Source: Anaerolineae bacterium
GTDB taxonomy: Bacteria; Chloroflexota; Anaerolineae; 4572-78; J111
NCBI GenBank assembly: GCA_023151115.1
Contig: JAKLJP010000027.1
Coordinates: forward strand, 34,451 to 98,450
Reading direction: 5' to 3'
Length of the DNA stretch: 64,000 bases
Part shown: positions 18,601-27,094 of the stretch, in pieces
Layout of the letters: every line of letters begins with the position of its first letter
Position numbering within the stretch: the stretch's first letter is position 1
Translations under genes and position numbers: made by a program
The notes under the pieces: model-generated
What the model was told of the DNA's origin: nothing
Seen by the model: the letters and a program-made list of their open reading frames with translations, nothing else
Databases searched by the model: none

Positions 18601-19670
18601 ACGCCAAAGCCTTGGAACGGCTTGACCAGGAGTTTGTGCAGACCGGCAATTACGAGCACCGCGAGGTGGCTAAATGGTTGTGGGGGCTGGTTTACGCCAA
18701 GCATCACGAAGGGAATTTTCCGCCGGAATGGTCCAGCATGTCGGGTTTTAGAACTCTCAGCCAGCGCCTGGTAGAGATTGAGCAGGGGCGTATCCAGGAG
18801 TTGCGGGCCAGGCTCGATCCCTGGTCGCAGGCCAAAATTTTAGAAACGATTGGCCGGGAGCACAGCCAACTGGGCGCGTATGAAGAACAGGTGAAAGACC
18901 TGGAAACTTCGCTCCACGAGGCAGATGCGCATGAGGCTGTCGAAAAACACGAATTGGAAGTGTGCCAAAATGAACTGGACGCTGTACACCGCCAGATTCA
19001 GGCTCAGCGTGAGGCTTTCTTCAAAGTCAATGTCAAAGAGACAGCCCAAACCATCGAGATGTGGCTGCAAAAGTTGGATGATATTGAATCGCTGTTGCAA
19101 ACCAGCAACCCGCTCAAGAATATCCCTGAATTTTTAGATAAAATTGACGCCGAGCAGCCGGCCATTGAAAAAGATGCGGCGCTGGCAGCCCTGGATAAAT
19201 TGGTTTCGGCCAACTGCGACATTGGCCGGACGATTAATGAGATGAAACTCCGCATTCGGGATCGTCTGTTTTGGATTCTTATTTCGGATGTCGGCTGGCG
19301 GGATGAGGCGTTGGCCTTATCTCGCAAAGACTCGAGTAAACAACGGGAAGAACTGCGGAAAGCCCAGGCAGACTTGACCAGAACTCAAGCGGAACTGCTG
19401 GCGACCCAAACCGAGATGACCCAACTGCAACAGCAAAAAGAGTTTTTCAAGAGCGAACTTAAAAAGACCGGGCAAGAGCGAGAAATCAACCGTTATCTCA
19501 TTCCGATTTCTCTGGCCGTAGCCGTGTTGGCCGGCGGAGTCATTGCCCCAAAAGTTGGTTCACTCCTTGAAAACTACACCTGGGTAGCTGATACTGCTTT
19601 GGCGTTGTTGATTGGCTACTTCTTTTACTATGTCTGGGTTTATTACCTGTCTCAATGGAGCAAAAAATAG
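15660..19670 (+). CDS. AAA_35-type ATPase / Ser-Thr kinase / TPR / coiled-coil membrane protein
   Basis: A 1336-residue multidomain protein. Residues 10-345 form an AAA_35-type ATPase with Walker A ACRQIGKSSLM, Walker B VVIFVDEIDM and LTFVLSGVATPDEL. Residues 370-640 are a Hanks kinase with GQGGFATVY, VALKVLK, HRDVNPNNILLD, DFGLVK and GTLDYMAPEQ. TPR-like helices (about 655-760) and long alpha-helical and coiled-coil stretches (to about 1265) follow. The last 65 residues have two hydrophobic segments, so the protein is anchored by its C-terminus with the enzymatic part in the cytoplasm. It overlaps the upstream ATPase-kinase by 8 bp. The adjoining ATPase and kinase pairs suggest NTP-gated phosphorylation signalling; the function is inference. 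The stop codon lies in a palindromic repeat. Confidence 0.8.
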   Translation: MVNQAMKLAVGGPVQAKYGTYLSRPADEQLLQACLAGKFAYVLACRQIGKSSLMFATSEKLSKAGVRTALIDLNSIGLSVEADSWYFSLIVELARRLELAVEVESWWEERPRLSTPNQRFLQFLREVVLAEISTPVVIFVDEIDMTLSLGFTDDFFAAIRSVHNDRAHYPDLHRLTFVLSGVATPDELIKDHTRTPFNVSQAITLRDFTKEECDPFRLEIETKYPAQALTYFNQIYTWTSGHPYLTQKLCDALLKADALEIEADASPVDGLVRKLFLAAEARSEDNIQFVQTRVTSDPHAHDMLKIYKRVLGEKPVLDDEQSPPINRLKLYGLVVARNGRLELRNKLYSHAFDLTWIGEMLANVRLGLPNRYKILQQIGQGGFATVYLAELHDTSQTQSVALKVLKTPGYNDTTQVKRFKQEARAVARLEHPNIIRILETSADEEPSFIAMEYIGGGTLRDKLKLGPLPRSEAVNIVRQIGAALHYAHSQGIIHRDVNPNNILLDTSQEPVRPVLTDFGLVKLLLRDEHSQISSTSIIGTLDYMAPEQWRQETPTPATDQYALAITFYEMLTNRHPFESRSGYYKLMNQHLDEPLPLLSEVMPEIGSFFDAILRRAAAKEPASRFESIAAFTAALEEANRQAEEVERVALQDQAAKFVEAARSYIQKGRYHADRALAMIEAALETYPGFLDALSLRGKLYVQQDQLERALADYQQAFEQNPNLTSEIGQEYLKVLNRTAESHWERRQFAEAVNHYEAIWQLFASAARQTEPTNEIWQKVRLRLIEYHHHEANMAYASGHPAQPDEAVQLLQQKIRVLESLAAGSETDDLRDKLNQLRVNQYETMIRVAQGAIEEAGAKDTQVRFSSEDIFQHYSALDEAYQALLDLESGQTHWAESRRKKIKECAEARVMFGIRALNKLEPDYQAALRHYKAVLDLEQSKYPGLAQELHLNLPHKIAELELKADHDGKYSEVMRLIEAREYAKALERLDQEFVQTGNYEHREVAKWLWGLVYAKHHEGNFPPEWSSMSGFRTLSQRLVEIEQGRIQELRARLDPWSQAKILETIGREHSQLGAYEEQVKDLETSLHEADAHEAVEKHELEVCQNELDAVHRQIQAQREAFFKVNVKETAQTIEMWLQKLDDIESLLQTSNPLKNIPEFLDKIDAEQPAIEKDAALAALDKLVSANCDIGRTINEMKLRIRDRLFWILISDVGWRDEALALSRKDSSKQREELRKAQADLTRTQAELLATQTEMTQLQQQKEFFKSELKKTGQEREINRYLIPISLAVAVLAGGVIAPKVGSLLENYTWVADTALALLIGYFFYYVWVYYLSQWSKK

Positions 19671-19770
19671 ATTCAGTAGATCCAATTTTTCACCGTAGCT
19701 GACGCATCCCTATGCGTCAGCGGGCGGCATAGGGATGCCACCCTACGGGAAATTTGGATCCACTGAATCT
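19669..19770. repeat. Palindromic element 1 of a tandem pair
   Basis: The outer arms AGATTCAGTAGATCCAATTT and AATTTGGATCCACTGAATCT are inverted copies around inner hairpins (CTGACGCATC/GATGCGTCAG-like). It begins in the last codon of the large kinase gene. The second palindrome follows immediately. Confidence 0.8.
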
Positions 19771-19864
19771 CAGTGGATCCAAATTTGAAGAGCCAGCACG
19801 CCCACGTGCGGCGGTGTTCGGCACGTGGGCGTGCCTCACTTCTCGGAAATTGGATCCGCTGAGT
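19771..19864. repeat. Palindromic element 2 of a tandem pair
   Basis: CAGTGGATCCAAATTTG faces CGGAAATTGGATCCGCTG, with an inner perfect stem GCACGCCCACGTGC/GCACGTGGGCGTGC. It has the same outer GGATCC arm as the neighbour at 19669 but a different core. Confidence 0.8.
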
Positions 19865-19892
19865 CCAATTCGCTCTCGGCAAAAACCGGCTT

Positions 19893-20861
19893 ATGCTAAA
19901 AAAACTCTCTGTCATTGCGCCGTTGGTTATTTTCCTTATCCTTATTTTGGGGGTCGCTTATATTATTTGGGTTCAGCCTTCCCCTCCGTCAACTCCTGTT
20001 ATAGCGGCCACTGACCCACCTGCATTAAGGCCAACCCCATCTATCCCAACCCCCACGGAAGCGCCGACAGATCCGGCTTCGTCAACGCCTGTTTTGTTAA
20101 CTACCCCCCTTGCTACTGGGAGTTCTCCAACTTTGACCCCAACTGCTCCCCAAAACCTATCCCTCACCAGTACACCAGCCCCAAAAACACCGACATCAAC
20201 AGTAATACCCTCCCCTACTCCTACGGCTTCCGTGATAGGGATTGTTATTCCCGACAACTTAAATGTGCGCTGGGGGCCAGGCTTAGAATACGGCTATGCC
20301 GGGGCGGTATACAAGGGAGATGAAGTTGTAATTTTAAGGCGTACCTCCGCTCCGGATTGGTTGGAGGTAATTACCCCAGATGATAAGCAAGGCTGGGTTG
20401 GCGCAAGTTTTATCGGCAGTATTGAGGGGGATCTAAGACTCTTGCCGGTGGTGGTGATACCTCCTCCGCCGCCCCTGCCCACCGCCCCGCCCACCGGGAT
20501 TACATTCTTTGATTTGGATGGGCGGAGCGCCTTTGGCCGCCTGGAGGCGAGCAAAGATCGCTGGTATGCCTTCTCCGAAAAAAACAAAGAAACAGTTTTT
20601 ATCTTTATGTTTAAACCTAGCCTTAATGGCTTGCAAATCTCTATTCTTGATCAAGATCAAACAAATCAATGGCGCACGGTAGGCGTCGGCAGTCTACCCG
20701 CTGCTGATCGAGATGGTGATTTGAATACCCGCGAACTAATCTGGCGAGGCGGTCCCTTAATCCTGGGCAAGACCTACTATTTGCAGTTGATCAATAATAG
20801 CCAGGAGACGATTGAATACTGTCTTATGCCCAAAGATGTAGATCAATGGGATTGTCCTTAA
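19893..20861 (+). CDS. Membrane-anchored protein with Thr/Pro-rich linker, SH3b domain and beta domain
   Basis: A 322-residue protein with an N-terminal membrane anchor (about residues 5-28), a long Thr/Pro/Ser-rich linker (30-108), and a bacterial SH3 (SH3b) domain at about 112-175 (LNVRWGPGLEYG and WLEVITPDDKQGWVGASFI). After a proline stretch comes a C-terminal beta domain resembling pre-peptidase C-terminal folds (FDLDGRSAFGRLEASKDRWYAF). Most of it should be outside the cell, where SH3b domains often bind peptidoglycan or peptides. It follows the kinase gene by 220 bp in the same direction and may be its extracellular partner. No strong ribosome site is seen before the ATG. Confidence 0.72.
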   Translation: MLKKLSVIAPLVIFLILILGVAYIIWVQPSPPSTPVIAATDPPALRPTPSIPTPTEAPTDPASSTPVLLTTPLATGSSPTLTPTAPQNLSLTSTPAPKTPTSTVIPSPTPTASVIGIVIPDNLNVRWGPGLEYGYAGAVYKGDEVVILRRTSAPDWLEVITPDDKQGWVGASFIGSIEGDLRLLPVVVIPPPPPLPTAPPTGITFFDLDGRSAFGRLEASKDRWYAFSEKNKETVFIFMFKPSLNGLQISILDQDQTNQWRTVGVGSLPAADRDGDLNTRELIWRGGPLILGKTYYLQLINNSQETIEYCLMPKDVDQWDCP

Positions 20862-20999
20862 ATCGCCTCCGATTTTGACGCTATGTTTGCGCTTTTCACA
20901 ACCGGCCAAAATTTGAACGCAGATGACGCAGATTCGACAGATTTTTGCTGATTTTTACAAATTTTTCTGCTACTTGTTATAGCAGCAAGGAGATAGTTG

Positions 21000-21836
21000 G
21001 TGAGTAATAAGCTTGTATCAGGTTTACCCCTTGTTCTTTTTTTGATGGTGCTCGCCGGAATAGGTTACTTTATTGTGGGGGGAGAAGGCCAACCTACCCC
21101 TACGGCCTCGCCTACCCCTACAAAACAGCCCACGCTGATTGCGGCTGAAACCTCTCCTACTCATACAGTAACCCCGCTGCCAACTACTGCTGTACCCACT
21201 GCTGCCCCCACGTCTACCGCTACTGCAACTCAAACCCCAACGCCAACCATTACCCCAACCAACACCTTTACCCCCCTTCCTCCGACTTCAACCGTCACTG
21301 CCACGGCAACCCCTTCTCCGACGGCTACTTCTACATCCACGGTGGCGCCGCCCACGCCAACATTCACCTTGACCCCTACGCCAACGGTTCCGCCAATAAC
21401 CTCACCGCCTATTCTGCTCGACCCGCAGCCCAACGCCAGCCAATACCGCAACCGGATTGAGTTGGAGTGGGATTGGCCGGGTACCTTGGGGCCGGATGAT
21501 TACTTTCAAGTGGAGATACGGAATCGGTACAACGCTTTTGCGCCGGTGATTGACGAGTCCGTTCCACCGATTGATGTGGCCTGGGTCAAAGTTAAATATT
21601 ATCGGCATGATTACGTCGAGGAAGCTTACGATCGGGAATACGCCTGGCGCGTTCTCGTTGTTCGAGGGATACCCCCCAAAGAAAAACAGTGGAGTATCCC
21701 AGAGTATCGGGTGTGGGAACCCGGCCCGATGGAGCCGATTAGCCAACCCAGCGAGATGCGAACGCTTTATGTAGAACCGGGGGATAAAGCTCCCCCTAAT
21801 TCTGATGATTCAAAAGATTGCCCAGGATGTCGTTAG
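21000..21836 (+). CDS. Membrane-anchored Thr/Pro-rich protein with fibronectin-like C-terminus
   Basis: A 278-residue protein of the same design as the preceding gene: an N-terminal hydrophobic anchor (about 5-25), about 100 residues of almost pure Thr/Pro/Ala repeats, and a C-terminal beta domain with [10 protein letters not shown] and [12 protein letters not shown], resembling a fibronectin type III fold. A TTG at 20997 is possible, but the GTG at 21000 has AAGGAG at a better distance (7 bp). The extracellular part probably projects through the wall. A function cannot be assigned; the architecture and position suggest it belongs with the upstream kinase-ATPase genes. Confidence 0.65.
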   Translation: MSNKLVSGLPLVLFLMVLAGIGYFIVGGEGQPTPTASPTPTKQPTLIAAETSPTHTVTPLPTTAVPTAAPTSTATATQTPTPTITPTNTFTPLPPTSTVTATATPSPTATSTSTVAPPTPTFTLTPTPTVPPITSPPILLDPQPNASQYRNRIELEWDWPGTLGPDDYFQVEIRNRYNAFAPVIDESVPPIDVAWVKVKYYRHDYVEEAYDREYAWRVLVVRGIPPKEKQWSIPEYRVWEPGPMEPISQPSEMRTLYVEPGDKAPPNSDDSKDCPGCR

Positions 21837-22010
21837 GTTCTGTTGACATTTCATTTTGTTGCCCAAAAACGCACCCCCTTCGACAGGCTCAGGGCGCAGC
21901 TTCGATACGGCTATCGCCTACTCAGGATGCGTTTTTGGGCCGATTTCGCATGCTGAGTGCCCGTAAGGGCGTATCGAAGCGTGCGAAATCGGCAAATGTC
22001 AACAAAACCT
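21835..22010. repeat. Long imperfect palindrome
   Basis: The outer arms AGGTTCTGTTGACATTT and AAATGTCAACAAAACCT are inverted, as are CCCAAAAACGCA and TGCGTTTTTGGG inside. It begins in the last codon/stop region of the preceding gene. It could be a non-autonomous mobile repeat or a transcript end. Confidence 0.8.
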
Positions 22011-22032
22011 AGAAATGGACAACCCTTTAGTA

Positions 22033-22095
22033 CCTATCCGAAAACCCGTAGGTTGGCATCCCTATGCCAGCCGATGACAGAGGTTTTCGGATAGG
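22033..22095. repeat. Short palindrome (CCTATCCGAAAACC)
   Basis: CCTATCCGAAAACC and GGTTTTCGGATAGG form a perfect 14-bp stem around an inner GGCAT...ATGCC hairpin, between two genes of the same direction. Confidence 0.85.
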
Positions 22096-22115
22096 CTCGC
22101 AGTCCATAGATTTGC

Positions 22116-24035
22116 ATGCCAGGTGTTATCAAAAAATGTATGGATGAAACTAATTGCTTGTTGACACGGTTGACGCCAATACTAGGATTGAGCCTCTTAG
22201 CTTGTCTTATCGTATCCTTGTCGCTTGGTTCGCTTCCTCATTCCCTCGCTCAATCGGGAGAGCAAATTTGTTCAAATCCCGACTTTGAAACAGGGAATTT
22301 AAATTGCTGGGTTGATGATGGCAATCCCGGTCTGGTTCGAGTTGTTCAAACGCAGACAGTTTTTACGGGAAAATACGCTGCTTTGATCGGTGATCCTTTT
22401 ACAACCCCTAATAGATGTGCAGGTAATTTGCCATTGGGAAACGCTTGGATCAGTTATGTTATTGCTGTGCCTACACATGGGACCCCCGAATTTTCTTTCA
22501 ACTACCGTCTCTACAGTTATGATGAAATTGTAGCGGGACGAGAAGATGAATTCGATAAGTTTGATGTGTATATTGATGATCTTTCTGACCCTCGACAACC
22601 TTTCAGAATTTTAAGGACCGGCAGTGATAATGGATGGCCTCCTTCCGGAAGTTCATATCCATGCAATCGGCTGGATGCTACTGACTGGATGACCGCGACT
22701 TGGAAACTAAGTTCAGTACAAAATTTCGATAACCCAAACCAGGTTTATGATTTACGCGGGAAAACAATCGAAGTGATTTTTAAAGTTTTCAGTCAAGAAG
22801 TTGTGGGAACATCTGGCTGGTATAATACCTGGGTTTTCATTGATAATCTCAAACTCCAACCTGAGATAAGCCTCACCAAATCGGCCAATCCCCCCGGCCC
22901 CCTCCACGAGGGCGACCTCATCACCTATACCATCGCCTACGCCAACACGGGCCTCACCACCCAAACCATCACCATCACCGATCAAATCCCTTTTAATGTC
23001 ACCCTGGAACCGGGCACAATTACCCCTCCGGGCTACTCGCAAGGCTCTCAATTTATCTGGCCCATCGGCCCAACCGCGCCCGGCCAATCCGGTCAGGTCT
23101 CCTTTGCTGTGCGTGTGCCTCTCCTCCCCTCGCTGAGCCAATTATCAACCAGTAGTAATCCCCCTCCACTCCCGCCGCCAGGCTCACCCGCCTACGTCCT
23201 GCCTGTGCCTGTTTCCTGCGACACTACCCGCTTCTGGGCTAATGGCGTCACCGTCCAACCGCCGCCGGCAGGCGTTTACACCCTGCATGTCCAGATACCT
23301 CCCGGCGCCAACCCCTCGGAAATGTGGCTGATGATGAAAGGGATTAATCATCCCCCGCCAATGGTTGAAGAACAGCCGGCCCAACAAGTGATGACAAGCA
23401 CCGGCAGTTTTAGCGCCTCCTTATGGTCTGCCCCCCTCACCTCGCCAATGACCGCTGATAATCAAGCCACAATCATCACCCAAAACCCCCGCGAGTTGAA
23501 CGCTATCTTCCTCTTTGATCAAAATGACCCGCCCTTCGATAAGACGACCCTGGAGGACTTTTATCAAACAACCAAAACTTTTACCTACACTTTCGATATC
23601 CCTTCAGTGATGACCAGAACGATGGATGTCATCATGCCTGTTTTGGATATTACCTATTTAACCGATAGCACCCCACCTCAGGTTGATACACGCCTGACAA
23701 CAATAACGATGGAATTTGGCGACCAGCACCACTCTGTCGTGGTTAATAATCCTAACATGGGGAATGGTTTATTGATGACCCAATTCCCCTTTGACATTGG
23801 CCGTATTCCAGGGGCGTCCCATTCAATCAAGACGCTTACCATAACTGTAGATACTGAGGATTCGGTCTATACCCTTGGCCCGCGCGTCTGCCGGCCCGTG
23901 TATATCGAAAATACGGCCTGGCTGTGCAGCGACCGGGCCGGCTGCATCTCGGCCACGGCTACGAACCCGCCGGAGAATTTTATCCCGCCTAATACTGTTT
24001 ATCTGCCGATTATTTTGAAACCAAATCCCCATTGA
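22116..24035 (+). CDS. Secreted protein with DUF11-type repeat domain
   Basis: A 639-residue exported protein. A signal peptide with a long hydrophobic core ends near HSLAQS; the start may be the ATG at 22140 rather than 22116. The first 220 residues after it look like a beta-sandwich (NPDFETGNLNCWVDDG), as in carbohydrate- or cell-surface-binding modules. Residues 255-345 are a DUF11-type domain (ISLTKSANPPGPLHEGDLIT), a fold common in large adhesins and cell-surface proteins. The C-terminal 280 residues are unassigned beta-rich sequence. There is no visible anchor, so it may be secreted or held by other surface proteins. Codon use in the first half is more AT-rich than in the rest, which suggests a joined or newly acquired N-terminal part. 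Confidence 0.72.
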   Translation: MPGVIKKCMDETNCLLTRLTPILGLSLLACLIVSLSLGSLPHSLAQSGEQICSNPDFETGNLNCWVDDGNPGLVRVVQTQTVFTGKYAALIGDPFTTPNRCAGNLPLGNAWISYVIAVPTHGTPEFSFNYRLYSYDEIVAGREDEFDKFDVYIDDLSDPRQPFRILRTGSDNGWPPSGSSYPCNRLDATDWMTATWKLSSVQNFDNPNQVYDLRGKTIEVIFKVFSQEVVGTSGWYNTWVFIDNLKLQPEISLTKSANPPGPLHEGDLITYTIAYANTGLTTQTITITDQIPFNVTLEPGTITPPGYSQGSQFIWPIGPTAPGQSGQVSFAVRVPLLPSLSQLSTSSNPPPLPPPGSPAYVLPVPVSCDTTRFWANGVTVQPPPAGVYTLHVQIPPGANPSEMWLMMKGINHPPPMVEEQPAQQVMTSTGSFSASLWSAPLTSPMTADNQATIITQNPRELNAIFLFDQNDPPFDKTTLEDFYQTTKTFTYTFDIPSVMTRTMDVIMPVLDITYLTDSTPPQVDTRLTTITMEFGDQHHSVVVNNPNMGNGLLMTQFPFDIGRIPGASHSIKTLTITVDTEDSVYTLGPRVCRPVYIENTAWLCSDRAGCISATATNPPENFIPPNTVYLPIILKPNPH

Positions 24036-24061
24036 CACCCGCCCCCTCCCTGCGCTACACT
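24032..24061 (+). promoter_or_regulatory. Promoter of the GAF histidine kinase, predicted leaderless
   Basis: TTGACA (24032-24037) and TACACT (24056-24061) are 18 bp apart. Only seven bases separate the -10 from the ATG at 24069, so the transcript should begin at or next to the start codon. There is no ribosome site. Confidence 0.6.
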
Positions 24062-24068
24062 ATACCCC

Positions 24069-26780
24069 ATGAACGCCGAACAACTCCTCCGCCAGCAGGA
24101 GAGCCTGCGCCAGGTCATCGAATCGATCAGCAGCGAGCTGGAACTGCGCCCGCTGTTGACCCGGATTGTTCGCCACGCCTGCGAACTGATCGGCGCGGAT
24201 AACGGCACTATCGGCCTGGTGGATCAACAGGCCGGGGTTATCCGCACCGAAGCCATCTATGAGATGCCCGCCGCCGAACTGGGCGCGGAGATGCCGCCAG
24301 GGGTGGGTCTGGCCGGCCAGGTCTGGCTGACGCAGCAGCCTTTAATTCTTGACCGTTACGGCGACATTGACCAGCCGCTGCGCACAGAATTGAGCGAATA
24401 CACCGTCATTGGCCTGCCCATCTTCTGGCGCGAGCAGATGATTGGCTTTTTTGGTATTGGCGCGGCTCCGCCCCGCCGCTTCACCCCGCACGATGTTGAA
24501 ACCTTGACGATTTTTGCCCGCCATGCCGCCATTGCCATCGAGAACGCCCGCCTCTTTGAAGCTGAAAAACGCCGGGCCACCCGCATTGCCACCATCAACC
24601 GCATCGGTCAGCTTATCACTAGCGGGCTTGGTCTGGACCAGCTTTTGCAAGAAGCCGTCGAAACCATTTGTGACGACCTTCATTTAGATAGCCTGGGCCT
24701 GGCCCTGATTGACCCCGAAGACCCCGATATGCTCATCCTGCTCCGGGCGGTGGGAGCTTATGCTCCCGACATCCCCCCCAATTTCCGGCAAAGTATCCAC
24801 GTTGGTATCTGCGGCATCGCTGCCCGTACCCGCCAATCCGTTTTGCTCAACGATGTATCCCGCAGCCCCGATTATATCTCTATGCCCGGCGTTGACGATA
24901 TCTATGCCGAACTGGTTGTGCCGGTGGTTGTGGGGGACCGGCTGCTAGGTGTGCTCAACTTCGAATCCCGCCAGCCAATCACGCTGGAAGATGTCGCCGA
25001 TTTGGAAATTGTGGCCCATCAGCTTGGGGTCGCCATCGAAAACGCCCGCCTGTTTGAGGCTGAAAAGCGCCGAGCAGCCCGCGTAGCCATCATCAATCGG
25101 GTGGCCCGGCTCATTGCCGGTAATCTCGATCTGGAACAACTCCTGCAAACCGCCGTCGAAGCCATTGCCGGCTATCTCTACTACCAGAACGTCGCTCTCC
25201 TGCTGGTTGACCCCGCCGACCCCGAAACGTTGGTGCTGCGGGCCAGCAGTGGCATCTATGCTACGGCAGAAATTCTTGGCTACCGCCAAAAAATTGACCG
25301 GGGGATTATTGGCGCGGCGATAGAGACGCGCCGCTACCTGCTGGTCAACAATGTCAGGCGCGACCCGCGTTACGTGTCCATTCCCGGCGGCGAGACCATC
25401 ACTGCTGAACTGGCTATCCCTATCATCATCGGCGACCGGCTGGTCGGCGCGCTCAATATCGAATCGGAGCAGCCCATGAGCCAGGAAGACGCCGCCGGTT
25501 TTGAAATTATTGCCGACCAACTCGGCGTAGCTATAGAGAATGCCCGTCTCTTTGCCGAAACCCAGAGCGCCCTGAATCAAACCCAACTGCTCTATCGAAC
25601 CAGCCAGCGCATCAGCACGGCTATGGAAGTGGATGAGGTCATCCGGGCCTACCTGCAGCAGGTCGCCGCTCGCGGCCGCTATGCTTGCAGCGTGGTTTTG
25701 TATGAATTTGACGACCAGGGCCAGCGTTCTGCGGTAATTGTGCGCGGCCAGTGGACCCGCGAAAAAGGGCTAATCCACCTGGAAGAGCGTATTCCCTACA
25801 GCCGGGATGATCTCGACCCGCCGCTGGATGCCGGCCAGACCATTACCGTCAGCGATGTTCAAACCGACGCTCGCATCCCGCCCGCCTTACGCCAGGTTCA
25901 GCTTGAAGCGGGCCGGCCTGCCCTGGCTTTTATTCCGCTGATGGTGCGCGGCCAGCGGATTGGCCTGGTGGTACTCAGTGATACCGCCCCGCACGCCTGG
26001 GAACCGGCCGACCTGCACCCCTACCAGGCCACCGCCGCCCAACTGGCCACCGCCATTGACAGCCGCCGCCAGCACTACCTTTTGTCGGAGCGGGGCCGCC
26101 AGATTGCCGTCTTAAAAGAACGCCAGCGTTTGGCCCGTGATTTGCACGATTCTGTCACTCAGCTTATCTTTAGCATCACCTTGATTGCCCAATCGGTGGC
26201 CCCGGCCTGGCGGCGCGACCCCGCCGAAGGCGAGCGGCGCATCCAACGGCTGCTCGAATTGAGCCAGTCGGCCTTAGCCGAAATGCGGGCCTTACTCGCC
26301 GAACTGCGCCCGCCCGACTCCCAACCGTTGCCTCCTGGCCCCGTTCCGGGCATTGTCCAGGTGCAGCGAGACGGGCTGGTGGCGGCTCTGCAAAGCCACA
26401 CCGCCAATTTGGCCCGTGATGGTCTGCAAGTTAAACTCAATGCTGCGGGATATATTCGCCAGCCGCTTGAGCAGGAAGAGACGCTCTACCGTATTGCCCA
26501 GGAAGCGTTGAATAACGTGGTCAAGCATGCCCGCGCTCAGACGGTGGAACTGAAGCTGCTGGTCAACCAGCAGTTTATCCAGCTAAAAGTTGTGGATGAC
26601 GGGGTAGGCTTTGCTCCCACTGCATCTGTCCCCAACGCCGATAAAACCAAAGGCGGGCTGGGCTTGACCACCATGCGCGAGCGGGCCGAGGCGCTCGGAG
26701 GCACGGTTCAACTGGCCGCCGCCCCCAAAAGCGGCGTCATGGTAACGGTCACGATTCCGAGGAAAGATGGGAGTTTGTAG
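24069..26780 (+). CDS. Multi-GAF sensor histidine kinase (NarL-type, HisKA_3)
   Basis: A 903-residue soluble kinase. Three clearly related GAF domains (about 20-160, 185-330 and 350-490, each ending in GVAIENARLFE or similar) and a fourth, divergent one (about 515-665) precede a HisKA_3 dimerisation box with the phospho-acceptor His in RDLHDSVTQLIF. A HATPase_c domain follows with EALNNVVKHA, DDGVGF and GGLGLTTMRERA. There are no membrane segments, so the signal is cytoplasmic. It should autophosphorylate and pass phosphate to the NarL-type regulator 314 bp downstream. The near-identical GAF repeats suggest internal duplication. Confidence 0.93.
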   Translation: MNAEQLLRQQESLRQVIESISSELELRPLLTRIVRHACELIGADNGTIGLVDQQAGVIRTEAIYEMPAAELGAEMPPGVGLAGQVWLTQQPLILDRYGDIDQPLRTELSEYTVIGLPIFWREQMIGFFGIGAAPPRRFTPHDVETLTIFARHAAIAIENARLFEAEKRRATRIATINRIGQLITSGLGLDQLLQEAVETICDDLHLDSLGLALIDPEDPDMLILLRAVGAYAPDIPPNFRQSIHVGICGIAARTRQSVLLNDVSRSPDYISMPGVDDIYAELVVPVVVGDRLLGVLNFESRQPITLEDVADLEIVAHQLGVAIENARLFEAEKRRAARVAIINRVARLIAGNLDLEQLLQTAVEAIAGYLYYQNVALLLVDPADPETLVLRASSGIYATAEILGYRQKIDRGIIGAAIETRRYLLVNNVRRDPRYVSIPGGETITAELAIPIIIGDRLVGALNIESEQPMSQEDAAGFEIIADQLGVAIENARLFAETQSALNQTQLLYRTSQRISTAMEVDEVIRAYLQQVAARGRYACSVVLYEFDDQGQRSAVIVRGQWTREKGLIHLEERIPYSRDDLDPPLDAGQTITVSDVQTDARIPPALRQVQLEAGRPALAFIPLMVRGQRIGLVVLSDTAPHAWEPADLHPYQATAAQLATAIDSRRQHYLLSERGRQIAVLKERQRLARDLHDSVTQLIFSITLIAQSVAPAWRRDPAEGERRIQRLLELSQSALAEMRALLAELRPPDSQPLPPGPVPGIVQVQRDGLVAALQSHTANLARDGLQVKLNAAGYIRQPLEQEETLYRIAQEALNNVVKHARAQTVELKLLVNQQFIQLKVVDDGVGFAPTASVPNADKTKGGLGLTTMRERAEALGGTVQLAAAPKSGVMVTVTIPRKDGSL

Positions 26781-26842
26781 GAATTTATTACAGGCTTGCC
26801 TTATTTCGTAACGAAATCAAAACGAGCAGATACCTCAGCACA

Positions 26843-26984
26843 AGTCATGTCATTCCGACCGTAGGGAGGAATCTTCGTTCCCACTGCCAGGATGTTATAG
26901 CGAGCAAGGAGATTTCTCGCTGGCGCTCGAAATGACATGCCGCCGGGCTCCCACGCCCGGCCAAGCGACGGCGTGGGAGCCGTC
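26843..26984. repeat. Dispersed palindromic element, copy B, with adjoining hairpin
   Basis: ATGTCATTCCGACCGTAGG and CTCGAAATGACATG are inverted arms of the GTCATTTCGAG family. A second stem, GGGCTCCCACGCC/GGCGTGGGAGCC, follows directly. It lies between the histidine kinase and its regulator; no gene is visible in this 314-bp gap. Confidence 0.8.
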
Positions 26985-27094
26985 GCTGCTACAATGATAG
27001 TATGACTTTTAAGTGATTTGTCTATTAGTTCCTTTAGTTCCCTCCGTTCCCGCTGTGGTTGTAAGGCAGAATAAGCAGAAAGGTTTGTCACTCA

